From Pseudonocardia sp. N23 (lineage in GTDB: Bacteria; Actinomycetota; Actinomycetes; Mycobacteriales; Pseudonocardiaceae): a stretch of DNA of 64,000 nt. Position numbers and translations under genes: made by a program. The stretch is taken from the NCBI RefSeq assembly GCF_002583555.1, contig NZ_BEGX01000052.1, positions 62,001-126,000 of the forward strand, written 5' to 3'. A model generated the notes under the pieces. That model searched no databases. It saw only the letters and a list, made by a program, of their open reading frames with translations, and was not told the origin of the DNA. Shown piece after piece: positions 1-8,832 of this stretch. Within the stretch, counting starts at the first letter, position 1. Every line of letters begins with the position of its first letter.

Positions 1-1284
1 CTGGGCGCGGCGCCGGGCGTCGTCGTCGCCCCGCTCCACGATGATCAGCGGGTGCAGGTTGCCGTCGCCGGCGTGCGCGACGTTGGCGATGAACGTGTCG
101 TGACGCTCCCCGATGCGCTCGACCTCGGCGAGCATGTCGGCGAGGCGCCGGCGAGGCAGGCAGACGTCCTCGGTGAGGACCGCGTCGGCCCGTTGCTCCA
201 GCGCCGGGTAGACCATGCGCCGGGCCTCGAACAGGGCATCGGCCTCGACGGCGTCGGTCGAGATCATCGCGTCCTTCGCCCCGCACGCCTCGAACGCGGC
301 GAGGATGCCTTCCGCCTCTGCCGTCGCGGCGGGTTCGGGGAGGTCGGTCTGGGCGAGCAGGAGTGCCGCGGCGTTCTCGGGCAGGCCGGCGTTGCGCCAC
401 TGGTTGACCGCCTGCAGGCTGTGCCGGTCGATCAGCTCGAACACCGCAGGCTGCAGACCCGCCGCGGTCACGGCCGCGACGGCGGCACCGGTGTCGGCGA
501 GCGAGTCGAAGAACCCGACGACCGTGCGTGGTGGCGTGGTGCGCAGCGGCAGCAGCCGGACGGTCACCTCGGTGACGACACCCAGCGTCCCCTCCGAGCC
601 CACCATCAGCCCCGCCAGGTCGTAGCCGACGACGCCCTTCGCCGTGCGCCGCCCGACCCGCACGACCTCACCTGCGGCCGTCACGACCTCCAGCGCCAGC
701 ACGTAGTCGCGGGTCACGCCGTACTTCACGCAGCACAGCCCACCGGCGTTGGTGGCGACGTTGCCACCGATCGTCGACCACGGCGCACTCGCCGGGTCCG
801 GCGGGTACCAGAGGTCCTGCTCGGCCGCGGCGGCGCGCAGATGGTCGTTGACGACGCCCGGCTGCACGACGGCCAGCCGCTCCCCCGCGTCGATCTCGAC
901 GATCTCGTTCATCCGTTCCAGGCTGAGCACGATGCAGCCGTCGACGGCGTTCGCTCCGCCCGACAGGCCCGTGCCCGCACCGCGCGGCACGACCGCGACC
1001 CGGTGCCGCGCACAGGCTCCGACGACCGTGACCACCTCCGCGGTGCTGCGCGGGCGCACCACCGCCGCCGGGGTGCCGTACTCCGCCCACTCCGCCTCGT
1101 CGTGGACGTAGGGGCCGATCGTGTCGGGGTCGGTGAGCAGCCGGTCGGCGGGCAGCGCGGCACGCAGCTCGGCCAGGACCGCGTCGGCGGCAGGGTCCGC
1201 CGGCAGTACCGCGAGCCGGGCGGGCCGATCGTCGCCGAAGGGCCGGTCGAGCGGTGAGACCGGCTGCGCTGCTGTGTCCACCAT
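1..1284 (-). CDS. FAD-binding oxidase, GlcD / D-lactate dehydrogenase type (3' end beyond window)
   Basis: Open for 428 codons from ATG at 1284 to the window edge, so the C-terminus is missing; family members are usually 450-500 residues. The FAD-binding PCMH domain shows RGAGTGLSGG (residues 101-110), then a glycine-rich stretch GGNVATNAGG. HAGDGNLHP (about 404-412) is the conserved C-terminal cap motif of glycolate oxidase GlcD and FAD-linked D-lactate dehydrogenases. It would oxidise a 2-hydroxy acid to the 2-oxo acid. A TAGCGT hexamer ends 7 nt before the ATG, suggesting a leaderless start, although the gene also follows the renalase-like gene by only 10 nt. The exact substrate cannot be told from sequence. 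Confidence 0.88.
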   Translation of the reverse strand, partial: MVDTAAQPVSPLDRPFGDDRPARLAVLPADPAADAVLAELRAALPADRLLTDPDTIGPYVHDEAEWAEYGTPAAVVRPRSTAEVVTVVGACARHRVAVVPRGAGTGLSGGANAVDGCIVLSLERMNEIVEIDAGERLAVVQPGVVNDHLRAAAAEQDLWYPPDPASAPWSTIGGNVATNAGGLCCVKYGVTRDYVLALEVVTAAGEVVRVGRRTAKGVVGYDLAGLMVGSEGTLGVVTEVTVRLLPLRTTPPRTVVGFFDSLADTGAAVAAVTAAGLQPAVFELIDRHSLQAVNQWRNAGLPENAAALLLAQTDLPEPAATAEAEGILAAFEACGAKDAMISTDAVEADALFEARRMVYPALEQRADAVLTEDVCLPRRRLADMLAEVERIGERHDTFIANVAHAGDGNLHPLIIVERGDDDARRRAQ

Positions 1285-1294
1285 GCCCGCGACG

Positions 1295-2242
1295 CTACGG
1301 CGCCGTGTGCCGACGGGCCAGCTCCCGCCCGAGCAACGTCCCCGACCGCCACGCCGTCTCGATCCGCGAGCTGCCCCAGCCGTCGCCCGCCAGCGCGACA
1401 CCGTCGCCACCCAGCAGGAACGGGACGTCACGGCCGGCCTCCGGTGCGGCGAACCGCCAGCGATAGGCGCGGGTCCAGACCGGCTCGGCCGTCAGGCCGA
1501 GCAGCTCCGACACCGCCTTCAGCACGTCGGGGATCGCACCCTCGGGGTCGTCCTCGTGGCGCCGTGCCACCTCCGCCGTCGAGTGCGCCACCAGTACCGG
1601 GGCGGCGTCGCCCCGGCGGGCGCCGTCGTCGGCGACCATGGACACGACGGGATGGTCGTTGACGAACGCTGCCGACAGCTCCGGCCAGGTCCGCTCCGCG
1701 AAGCCCGCCACCACGGCGACGACGGGCCGCCAGCTGCGCCCCGCCGCCGCGGCGTGGGCCTGCAGCACCGGGTCGAGGATGCGGGCCGCCTGCGGGTCGG
1801 GCATCGCGAGGACGACGGTGTCGGCGGCCTCGCCGTCGACGGTCGGTCCCGGGCCGACGTGCTGCACGTCGTGGCCCAGCTCGACCGGAAGTCCGCGCGC
1901 CAGGTGCTCGACGAGGCTGCGCAGCCCGCAGGGCGCCGACCAGCGCATCGGGCCGGGCGAACGGGCGGCAGGCACGTCACCGCCGAGCACCCTGAGCTCG
2001 ACGGTCCACGGCCTGGCCAGGCCCGCGGTGCGCCAGCGGGCGACGACCTCGGCGAACTCGGGGTCACGGACGGTGAAGTACGCCGCTCCGGTGTCGACCG
2101 CCCGGCCGTCCACGGTGCGGGTGGCCATGCGGCCGCCGACGTGGTCGGCCCGGTCGAGCACGCGCACCGGTACGCCCGCTGCCACCAGTTCGGCGGCGCA
2201 GGCGGTTCCGGCCAGTCCGGCCCCGACGACCACTACGGACAT
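1295..2242 (-). CDS. renalase-like NAD(P)/FAD-dependent amine oxidase
   Basis: 315 residues. The N-terminal Rossmann FAD motif is VVVVGAGLAG (residues 3-12), followed by a GGRM-type motif (VGGRMATR), as in the renalase/amine oxidase family; the C-terminus has a second FAD contact (GDGWGSSRIETAW). Bacterial renalase-like proteins of about 310-330 residues match this length. The role is probably oxidation of a reduced pyridine nucleotide isomer or an amine in the cytoplasm, but that is family inference. Its stop codon lies in the TAGCGT that may serve as -10 for the following glcD-like gene. Confidence 0.8.
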   Translation of the reverse strand: MSVVVVGAGLAGTACAAELVAAGVPVRVLDRADHVGGRMATRTVDGRAVDTGAAYFTVRDPEFAEVVARWRTAGLARPWTVELRVLGGDVPAARSPGPMRWSAPCGLRSLVEHLARGLPVELGHDVQHVGPGPTVDGEAADTVVLAMPDPQAARILDPVLQAHAAAAGRSWRPVVAVVAGFAERTWPELSAAFVNDHPVVSMVADDGARRGDAAPVLVAHSTAEVARRHEDDPEGAIPDVLKAVSELLGLTAEPVWTRAYRWRFAAPEAGRDVPFLLGGDGVALAGDGWGSSRIETAWRSGTLLGRELARRHTAP

Positions 2243-2331
2243 GACCAGGCCACCCTAACCCCGTCGCGGATCGGTGGACGACCTGCGCGGGGGTTCCCGC
2301 GCGGCGAAAGGTCAACCCTGCTCGAGGACCG

Positions 2332-2373
2332 GCGACCTGCGCGGTCGTCGCGGGCCCGCGGGCAGCAGGTCGC
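2332..2373. terminator. hairpin downstream of menC
   Basis: Perfect 9-bp arms GCGACCTGC / GCAGGTCGC enclose a smaller GC palindrome (GCGGGCCCGC). It sits in the 165-bp gap after the menC stop and could terminate menC transcription; there is no T-tract. CGACCTGCGCGG also occurs once more at 2279-2290. Confidence 0.35.
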
Positions 2374-2407
2374 AGGCAGCAGTGGGGGTTGCGGCCGGGA
2401 GGCGCGT

Positions 2408-3361
2408 TCAGGTCCGGGCCGCCAGGAGGGCGCCGACGCGGGCCAGCCGGGCGTCCCACCACGCGGTCCGCTGCGCGTCGGCGGGAACGTCGTTGCGCCG
2501 CACGGGTTCCGGGGCCCGGCGCAGCACGGGGAGCATGCCGTCGACGGGCCGCAGCGGGTCGGCGACGACGTCGTGGCTCAGCAGCGCGACCGTCCCCAGG
2601 CCGCAGGCGAAATCCAGCGACGGCAGGGCAGCGGCGAGCGCGATCCCGGCGGCCATCCCGACGCTGGTCTCGAGCGCCGACGACACCACGCACGGCAGCC
2701 CGCAGGACTGCGCGACGGCGAGCGCCCGGCGCACCCCGCCCAGCGGCGCGACCTTGAGGATCGCGACGTCGGCGGCCTCGGAGACGTCGACGGTCAGGGG
2801 GTCGTCGGCGCGGCGGATGGCCTCGTCGGCGGCGATCCGCACGTCGACCCGCTTGCGCACCGCGACCAGCTCGTCCACGGAGACGCAGGGCTGTTCGACG
2901 TACTGGAGCCCGCCCGCGGCCCGGTCCAGCGCCCGGATCGCGGCGACGGCCTCGTCGACGTCCCAGCGGGCGTTGGCGTCGACACGGACGAAGCCTCCCG
3001 GCCCGAGGGCATCGCGGACCGCGGCGACCCGCTCCAGGTCGGCGGGCAGCGAGCCGGGCTCGTCGGCGACCTTGACCTTGGCCGTCGTGCAGCCGGAGGC
3101 ACGCACCATCTCCTGGGCGCGCTCGGGCCCGACCGCCGGGACGATGCAGTTGACGGGGACGGAGTCGCGGACCGGTGAGGGCCAGCCGTCGCGCGCGGCC
3201 TCCGACGCGGCGGCGAGCCAGGACGCGGCCTCGCCGTCGTCGTACTCGGGGAACGGGCAGAACTCGCCCCATCCCGCGGGCCCCTCGACGAGCATGCCCT
3301 CGCGGACGGTGATCCCACGGAAACGCGTCGTCATGGGGATCGAGTAGGTGAAGGCGCGCAC
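2408..3361 (-). CDS. menC: o-succinylbenzoate synthase
   Basis: 317 residues from GTG at 3361; ATG 3334 is the alternative. The GTG start gives an N-terminus ending in PMTTRFRG, like actinobacterial MenC (known family pattern). Enolase-superfamily residues are visible: KVK (K95, K97), D128 in RVDAN, E156 in VEQP, D179 in AADE and K203 in ILKVAP. It dehydrates SHCHC to o-succinylbenzoate in menaquinone synthesis. No other men gene is in the window. A 40-bp palindromic repeat separates it from the monooxygenase gene on the same strand. Confidence 0.9.
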   Translation of the reverse strand: MRAFTYSIPMTTRFRGITVREGMLVEGPAGWGEFCPFPEYDDGEAASWLAAASEAARDGWPSPVRDSVPVNCIVPAVGPERAQEMVRASGCTTAKVKVADEPGSLPADLERVAAVRDALGPGGFVRVDANARWDVDEAVAAIRALDRAAGGLQYVEQPCVSVDELVAVRKRVDVRIAADEAIRRADDPLTVDVSEAADVAILKVAPLGGVRRALAVAQSCGLPCVVSSALETSVGMAAGIALAAALPSLDFACGLGTVALLSHDVVADPLRPVDGMLPVLRRAPEPVRRNDVPADAQRTAWWDARLARVGALLAART

Positions 3362-3383
3362 GGTGACGACGGTAACCGGGGTC

Positions 3384-3423
3384 GTGAGCGGCGATGGTCG
3401 CCATGGCGACCATCGCCGCTCAC
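3384..3423. repeat. 40-bp palindromic repeat, copy 1
   Basis: Perfect inverted repeat with 19-bp arms GTGAGCGGCGATGGTCGCC and its complement around AT. It lies between the monooxygenase and menC genes; the monooxygenase TGA stop is formed by the element's outer CTCAC/GTGAG end. Four related copies lie at 6442, 35103, 42510 and 61407. Confidence 0.9.
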
Positions 3424-4901
3424 AGGAGGACGTGGTCGGCCGGGTCGATGCGGCGGGTGCGGCGGCGGTAGGTGAAGGTCGCGCCGGGCCACAGGGTGCG
3501 GTTGCGGCCGTGCTCGTCGAGGTACCAGCTGCCGCAGCCACCCTGGCTCCACACGGCCTTGTCGAGCTTGGCCTGGATCGCGGTGTTGAAGTCGTCCTGG
3601 CGTTCGCGGACGGTGTCGATGGCGGCGGCGCGGTGCCTGTCGACGGTGTTCATCGCGTCGAGCACGTAGGGGATCTGCGACTCGATCATCAGCACCATGG
3701 AGCTGTGCCCGAGGCCGGTGTTGGGGCCGGTGAGGACGAAGAGGTTGGGGAAGCCGGCGACGGTGGTGCCGAGGAGGGCCTCCATGCCGCCGCGCCAGGC
3801 GTCGCCGAGCTTGGCGCCGTCGCGGCCGGTGATCGTCATGCGGCTCAGGCCGTCGGCGACCTTGAACCCGGTGCCGAAGACGATGGTGTCGCACGGGTGC
3901 TCGACGCCGTCGGTGGTGACGACGCCGGTCTCGGTCACGTGTGAGATGCCGGTCGTCTCGACGTGGACGTTGTCGCGGCGCAGCGCCGGGTAGTAGTCGT
4001 TGGACAGCAGGATGCGCTTGCAGCCGATCGTGAAGTCCGGGGTGAGCTTGGCCTTGAGCGCCGGGTCCTTCGCGAACGCCCTGTCGAGGTAGGTCGACGC
4101 GGCGCGACCGATGACGCGCATCAGCCGCGGGTTGAGGAAGCCCGCGACGAGCGCCTCGTGCCGCCAGTAGATGCCGATCCGGGCGAGGCGCTGCAGGAGC
4201 GGGAAGCGCCGGTAGCGACGACGCGCGGCGTCGGGGATCGGCCTGTCGCCCTTGGGGAGCACCCAGGGCGCGGTGCGTTGGAACAACGTCAGCGACTCGA
4301 CGTCGGGCGCGATCGCGGGGACGAACTGGATGGCGCTCGCGCCGGTGCCGATGACGGCGACGCGCCTGCCGCGCAGGTCGTGGGAGTGGTCCCACTGCGC
4401 GGAGTGGAAGGCGGTGCCGGTGAAGCGGTCGAGGCCCTCGATGTCGGGGACCGACGGGTCGTGCAGGGCGCCGGTGCCGAGGACGACGAACCGGGCGTGG
4501 ATCGTGGTGCCGTCGGCGAGGCGGACGTCCCAGCCCGTGCCGTCCCACTCGGCACCGGTGACGTGCGCGCCGAAGCGGATGCGGTCGCGGAGCCGGTAGT
4601 GGTCGGCGACGTCCTCGAGATAGGCACGGATCTCGGGCTGGCGGGCGAAGGTGCGCGTCCAGTCCGGGTTCTGCCGGAAGCTGAAGGAGTACAGGTGCGA
4701 CTCGACGTCGCAGGCGCACCCGGGGTACTCGTTGTCGCGCCAGGTGCCGCCGAGGGTGTCGCCCTTCTCGAGGACCACCCAGTCGCGGCGGCCCGCCTCG
4801 TCGAGCTTCACGGCGATGCCGAGACCGGCGAACCCGCTGCCGACGATGACGGTGTCCACGGTGACGGTCGCGGGCCCGGTCGCCGCACTGCGCTCGTTCA
4901 T
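3420..4901 (-). CDS. flavin-containing (Baeyer-Villiger type) monooxygenase
   Basis: 493 residues. First Rossmann motif GSGFAG (21-26) binds FAD; GGTW (51-54) follows. The BVMO fingerprint F-x-G-x3-H-x3-W-D is complete at residues 160-171 (FTGTAFHSAQWD), and a second GxGxxA NADPH motif follows at about 184. Enzymes of this class insert one oxygen atom next to a ketone, giving an ester or lactone. RBS GAGGAGGG lies before the ATG. A divergent TetR gene shares a 70-bp intergenic region with tandem operators, so the enzyme is probably induced by its substrate or product. Confidence 0.92.
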   Translation of the reverse strand: MNERSAATGPATVTVDTVIVGSGFAGLGIAVKLDEAGRRDWVVLEKGDTLGGTWRDNEYPGCACDVESHLYSFSFRQNPDWTRTFARQPEIRAYLEDVADHYRLRDRIRFGAHVTGAEWDGTGWDVRLADGTTIHARFVVLGTGALHDPSVPDIEGLDRFTGTAFHSAQWDHSHDLRGRRVAVIGTGASAIQFVPAIAPDVESLTLFQRTAPWVLPKGDRPIPDAARRRYRRFPLLQRLARIGIYWRHEALVAGFLNPRLMRVIGRAASTYLDRAFAKDPALKAKLTPDFTIGCKRILLSNDYYPALRRDNVHVETTGISHVTETGVVTTDGVEHPCDTIVFGTGFKVADGLSRMTITGRDGAKLGDAWRGGMEALLGTTVAGFPNLFVLTGPNTGLGHSSMVLMIESQIPYVLDAMNTVDRHRAAAIDTVRERQDDFNTAIQAKLDKAVWSQGGCGSWYLDEHGRNRTLWPGATFTYRRRTRRIDPADHVLL

Positions 4902-4919
4902 GCCTGCCCTCCTCAGCTG

Positions 4920-4948
4920 TTACCGGCGGTAACTTACCATCAGTAACT
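4920..4948. promoter_or_regulatory. tandem TetR-type operators
   Basis: Two adjacent imperfect palindromes, TTACCGGCGGTAA and TTACCATCAGTAA, share the pattern TTAC-N5-GTAA and repeat every 14 bp. They lie between the divergent monooxygenase and TetR genes, so the regulator probably binds here to control both. Positions are good to about one base. Confidence 0.7.
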
Positions 4949-4971
4949 TTGGACCGGTAGGGTTCGGCCGC

Positions 4972-5580
4972 ATGGAGACCCGCACGCCCCGGCGCCGCGT
5001 CGCCCGGGCCGAGCGTGAGCGGCAGATTCTCGACGCCGCGGTCGCCGTGTTCTCCGGCCGGGGATACCAGAACGCGTCGATGGACGCCGTCGCCGAGGTC
5101 GTCGGCGTCACCAAACCCGTCCTGTACAGCCATTTCGGGTCGAAGGAGGGACTGTTGCTCGCGTGCGTCGCGCGGGTGCGCACCGAGCTCCTCGACGTCA
5201 CGTCCGCCGCCGCGGCCGCCGCCGACGGCCCGGAGGACATGCTGCGCCGCGGCACCCTCGCCTTCTTCGACTACCTCGACGCCCAGAAGCCGGCCTGGTC
5301 GCTGCTGTACTCCGAGGCGTCGGTGTCGCAGGCCGCGGCGGCCGCGCTGGAGGAGATCCGCGCCCAGCAGACCGACTTCATCGCCGGCCTGCTCGCCGTC
5401 CAGGCCCCCGAGACCGCGCCGCAGCGGCTCGTGGGCTGGGCGCACGTGATCGTCGGCGCCTGCGAACGGCTCGCCCTCTACCGCGGTTCGGCGGCCGACG
5501 GGGGCCCCCGGATGAGCGCCGCCGAGGCGACCGACCACCTGATGGACCTGGTCTGGACGGGCCTCGCGCACCAGCCCTGA
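4972..5580 (+). CDS. TetR/AcrR family transcriptional regulator
   Basis: 202 residues. The N-terminal helix-turn-helix (about residues 15-60) includes AVFSGRGYQNASMDAVAEVV and the typical YSHFGSKEGLL recognition-helix end. The C-terminal ligand-binding domain is alanine-rich and variable, as usual. It is divergent from the Baeyer-Villiger monooxygenase gene with two tandem TTAC-N5-GTAA operators between them, so it most likely represses the monooxygenase and itself. The ligand is unknown. Confidence 0.9.
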   Translation: METRTPRRRVARAERERQILDAAVAVFSGRGYQNASMDAVAEVVGVTKPVLYSHFGSKEGLLLACVARVRTELLDVTSAAAAAADGPEDMLRRGTLAFFDYLDAQKPAWSLLYSEASVSQAAAAALEEIRAQQTDFIAGLLAVQAPETAPQRLVGWAHVIVGACERLALYRGSAADGGPRMSAAEATDHLMDLVWTGLAHQP

Positions 5581-5627
5581 CACCTCGCCGCCTCGCTCCG
5601 TCAGGTCGCTCGGCACAATGTCGGGCG

Positions 5628-6374
5628 ATGACCATGACCCCACCCCGGCTGCTGCAGGTGCGCCGCAGCGCCCGGGTCACCCCGAAAATGATCCGCGTGA
5701 CCCTCGGCGGAGACGAGCTCGCGGGCTTCCCCGGCGACGGTCCCGACCGCAGGGTCAAGATGTTCTTCCCCGTCGGCGGCCAGGACCGGCCCGCCGTGCC
5801 CCGCGCGAGCACGGGCGGCCCGGTGTGGCCGCCGGGTGAGCCGCGGCCGACGATCCGCACCTACACGGTCCGCCGGTTCGACGCCGCCGCCGGCGAGCTC
5901 GACGTCGACTTCGTGCTGCACGAGGGCCACGGCCCCGCCGCGGCGTGGGCGCGGGCCGCCGAGCCGGGCGCGTGGGTCGGCGTCTCCGAGCCGGGCGGGC
6001 GCTGGGAGCCCGACCCCGCCGCGGAGTTCCACGTCGTCATGGGCGACGAGAGCGCACTGCCCGCGGTCGCGACCGTCCTGGAGGAGCTCGCCGGGTTCAG
6101 CGGGCCGGTCCTCGCCTTCCTCGAGGTCGCCGACGCCGGCGAGCACCAGGACCTCCCCGCGAACGCCGACGTCGTGTGGGTGCACCGCGACGACGCGCCT
6201 GCCGGCGAGCGGCTGGTCGAGGCGGTGCGCGCGGCCACGCTCCCGGGCAGCGGCGGCCAGGCGTGGCTCGCCGGGGAGTCCGCCGCCGTGCGTGACCTGC
6301 GCACACACCTTCTCGACGACCGTCACCTCGACCGGCGCCGCGTGTACGCGACGGGGTACTGGCGCGCCCGCTGA
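5628..6374 (+). CDS. siderophore-interacting protein (FAD/NAD(P)H ferric-siderophore reductase)
   Basis: 248 residues from ATG 5628; the frame is open further upstream but overlaps the TetR gene. The FAD-binding domain shows RTYTVRRFD, the family R-x-Y-T-[VL]-R flavin motif, followed by DVDFVLHEGHGPAAAWA and a C-terminal SIP domain ending in AWLAGESAAVRDLR and VYATGYWR. Known members (ViuB/YqjH family) reduce ferric siderophores in the cytoplasm to release iron. No siderophore importer is adjacent. Confidence 0.9.
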   Translation: MTMTPPRLLQVRRSARVTPKMIRVTLGGDELAGFPGDGPDRRVKMFFPVGGQDRPAVPRASTGGPVWPPGEPRPTIRTYTVRRFDAAAGELDVDFVLHEGHGPAAAWARAAEPGAWVGVSEPGGRWEPDPAAEFHVVMGDESALPAVATVLEELAGFSGPVLAFLEVADAGEHQDLPANADVVWVHRDDAPAGERLVEAVRAATLPGSGGQAWLAGESAAVRDLRTHLLDDRHLDRRRVYATGYWRAR

Positions 6375-6441
6375 GCGCTCGCCCGGCTCGGTCGCGGTCC
6401 CGGGCGCCCACGGCCCGTGGACCCGGCTCCCCCCGGCGGTC

Positions 6442-6481
6442 GTGAGTGGCGATGGTCGCCATGGCGACCATCGCCACTCAC
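6442..6481. repeat. 40-bp palindromic repeat, copy 2
   Basis: Perfect inverted repeat with arms GTGAGTGGCGATGGTCGCC around AT. It lies in the gap between the siderophore-interacting protein gene and the response-regulator gene. Flanks GTC...AGG match those of copies 1, 4 and 5. Confidence 0.9.
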
Positions 6482-6598
6482 AGGGCTGTCGTCCGACGGC
6501 GGTCCCGGGCAACCCCGCCGGGCCCGCGCACAGGGAACGCACAGACTCCACCCAGCGCCGGCACAGTCCCGCGCGCGAGCCTGGCTAGCATGACCGGG

Positions 6599-7333
6599 GT
6601 GAACGAGCAGGTGGCGGGGCGGCTGCAGCGCGCGGACGGCAGCGCGGTGCGGGTCCTCGTCGTCGACGACGAGTCGACGCTGTCGGATCTCCTGGCGATG
6701 GCGCTGCGCTACGAGGGCTGGGACGTGCGGACGGCCGCGGACGGGCTGACCGCGGTCCGGGCGGCGCGGGAGTTCCGCCCCGACGCCGTGATCCTCGACG
6801 TCATGCTTCCCGATCTCGACGGGCTGGAGGTGTTGCGCCGCATGCGCGCCGACACCCCCGACGTCCCGGTGCTGTTCCTGACGGCGAAGGACGCCGTGGA
6901 GGACCGCGTCGCGGGGCTCACCGCAGGCGGGGACGACTACGTCACGAAGCCGTTCTCCCTCGAGGAGCTGGTCGCGCGGCTGCGGGGGCTGCTGCGCCGC
7001 TCCGGCATGGCGGCGGCCCGGCAGGGTTCGGAGCTGGCCGTCGGCGACCTGACGCTCGACGAGGACAGCCACGAGGTGCGCCGCGGCGACACCGAGGTGG
7101 AGCTGACCGCCACCGAGTTCGAGCTGCTGCGGTTCCTGATGCGCAACCCGCGCCGGGTGCTGAGCAAGGCGCAGATCCTCGACCGGGTGTGGCACTACGA
7201 CTTCGGGGGGCAGTCCAACGTCGTGGAGCTCTACGTCTCCTACCTCCGCAAGAAGATCGACAACGGCCGGGCACCGATGATCCACACGGTCCGCGGCGCG
7301 GGATACGTGCTCAAGCCCGCGTCGGGCGAGTGA
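6599..7333 (+). CDS. OmpR/PhoB-family response regulator
   Basis: 244 residues from GTG 6599; ATG 6590 is the in-frame alternative. GTG is preferred because TAGCAT ends 7 nt upstream, fitting a leaderless promoter seen at several other genes here. The receiver domain has VVDDE near the start, the phospho-acceptor D in ILDVMLPDLDG, T in LFLTAKD and K in VTKPFS. The C-terminal winged helix contains LTATEFELLRFLMRNP and the recognition region VELYVSYLRKKID. It is cotranscribed with the next histidine kinase gene (GTGA overlap). Confidence 0.93.
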   Translation: MNEQVAGRLQRADGSAVRVLVVDDESTLSDLLAMALRYEGWDVRTAADGLTAVRAAREFRPDAVILDVMLPDLDGLEVLRRMRADTPDVPVLFLTAKDAVEDRVAGLTAGGDDYVTKPFSLEELVARLRGLLRRSGMAAARQGSELAVGDLTLDEDSHEVRRGDTEVELTATEFELLRFLMRNPRRVLSKAQILDRVWHYDFGGQSNVVELYVSYLRKKIDNGRAPMIHTVRGAGYVLKPASGE

Positions 7334-8832
7334 GCCCGCGCGCGGCGCCGCGCTCGCTGCGGGCGCGGCTCGTCGCGACGGTGCTCGTCCTGCTCACCGC
7401 GGCGTTCCTCGTCATCGGGTTCGCGACGACGATCGCGGCCCGCCAGTTCATGATCCGCCAGCTCGACGACGACCTGCGGTCGGCCGGGCAGCGGTTCTCC
7501 CGGTTCCACGACCAGACTCCCCCGCCCGGCGTCACCCCCGACCGCAACGACTCCTTCCTCGGGCCGGCGCAGGAGCCGCGCACGCTCGGCGCGCGGGTCG
7601 TCGACGGCAGGGTCATCGAGGCCCTGGTCAGCGACAAGGGCGGGACGTCGTGGCCCGTCGATCCCGAGGACTACGGCTTGCTGGAGGCCGTCCCGACGAA
7701 CGGGCAGCCGACGAGCCAGTCGTTGTCGATCGGCACGTACCGACTGTCGGCGTTCGCCTCCCCCGACGGGAGCCTGCTGGTCATCGGGCTGCCGCAGGCG
7801 CGGGCGGAGTCCGTCGTCGACGGGCTGATCCTGATCGAGGTGATCGTCCTCGGCGTCGCGCTCGCGGGCGCGGGCGTCGCGGGGGCGGTGCTGGTGCGTC
7901 ACGAGCTGCGGCCGCTGGAACGGGTGGCGCAGACGGCGGCGACCGTGAGCGCGCTGCGGCTCGACCGCGGTGACGTGGAGCTGGTCGAGCGGGTTCCCGA
8001 CACCGACCCGCGCACCGAGGTCGGCAAGATGGGCGCGGCGCTGAACCTGATGCTGGACAACGTCGGCGGGGCGCTCGAGGCGCGCCAGGACAGCGAGATG
8101 CGGCTGCGGCAGTTCATCGCCGACGCCAGCCACGAGCTGCGCACCCCGCTGGCCGCGATCCGCGGCTACGCCGAGCTGACGCGGCGCTCCGACCTCGCCC
8201 CCGACGCCGAGTACTCACTGGTGCGCATCTCGTCGCAGGCCGAGCGGATGACGACGCTCGTCGAGGACCTGCTGCTGCTCGCCCGGCTCGACGCGGGCCG
8301 GCCGCTGGAGCGGGCACCCGTCGACCTCACCCGGCTCGTTCTCGACTCGGTGAGCGACGCGCACGCCGTCGGCCCCGACCACTCGTGGCGGATGGCACTG
8401 CCCGACGAGCCGGTCTCGACCGTCGGCGACGCGTCGCGGCTCACCCAGGTGCTCACGAACCTGCTGGCCAACGCGCGCACCCACACCCCGCCGGGGACGC
8501 AGGTGACGGTGGGCCTGGCCCCCGACGTCCGCACCGGCGACATCCTGCTGACCGTCGAGGACACCGGGCCCGGGATCCCGCAGGCGTTGCTGCCGCACGT
8601 GTTCGAACGGTTCGCCCGCGGGGAGAAGTCCCGGTCGCGGGCGGCGGGCAGCACGGGGCTGGGGCTCGCGATCGTGCACGCCGTCGTCACCGCGCACAAC
8701 GGGTCGGTGCACGTCGACAGTGTCCCGGGGCGCACCACGTTCACCGTGCGGCTGCCCGGCGGGCCCGCGGTCGACCCGCCGCTGCGGCTCACGGTCGCCC
8801 CCCGCACCGCTCAGCCGGCGAACCCCAGGTAG
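7330..8832 (+). CDS. sensor histidine kinase (HAMP, HisKA, HATPase)
   Basis: 500 residues from a GTG that overlaps the regulator's TGA. TM1 is at about residues 14-38; an extracytoplasmic sensor domain runs to about 155; TM2 at about 160-185 leads into HAMP. The dimerisation domain contains ADASHELRTP with phospho-accepting H268. The ATPase lobe shows the N box (LTNLLANARTHT), G1 box (VEDTGPGIP), F box (FERFARG) and G2 box (GSTGLGLAI). The 3' end overlaps the convergent uppP gene by 22 nt. The signal sensed is unknown. Confidence 0.93.
   Translation: MSPRAAPRSLRARLVATVLVLLTAAFLVIGFATTIAARQFMIRQLDDDLRSAGQRFSRFHDQTPPPGVTPDRNDSFLGPAQEPRTLGARVVDGRVIEALVSDKGGTSWPVDPEDYGLLEAVPTNGQPTSQSLSIGTYRLSAFASPDGSLLVIGLPQARAESVVDGLILIEVIVLGVALAGAGVAGAVLVRHELRPLERVAQTAATVSALRLDRGDVELVERVPDTDPRTEVGKMGAALNLMLDNVGGALEARQDSEMRLRQFIADASHELRTPLAAIRGYAELTRRSDLAPDAEYSLVRISSQAERMTTLVEDLLLLARLDAGRPLERAPVDLTRLVLDSVSDAHAVGPDHSWRMALPDEPVSTVGDASRLTQVLTNLLANARTHTPPGTQVTVGLAPDVRTGDILLTVEDTGPGIPQALLPHVFERFARGEKSRSRAAGSTGLGLAIVHAVVTAHNGSVHVDSVPGRTTFTVRLPGGPAVDPPLRLTVAPRTAQPANPR

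Noticed and set aside
52..1257. Plus-strand 401-codon frame over the GlcD-like gene
   Set aside because: Composition is that of a GC-rich antisense shadow, while the minus strand has clear FAD-oxidase motifs.
3384..3423. 40-bp palindromes as ordinary Rho-independent terminators
   Set aside because: They lack T-tracts, are conserved in sequence across unrelated loci, and one lies inside a coding region; a repeat family explains them better.
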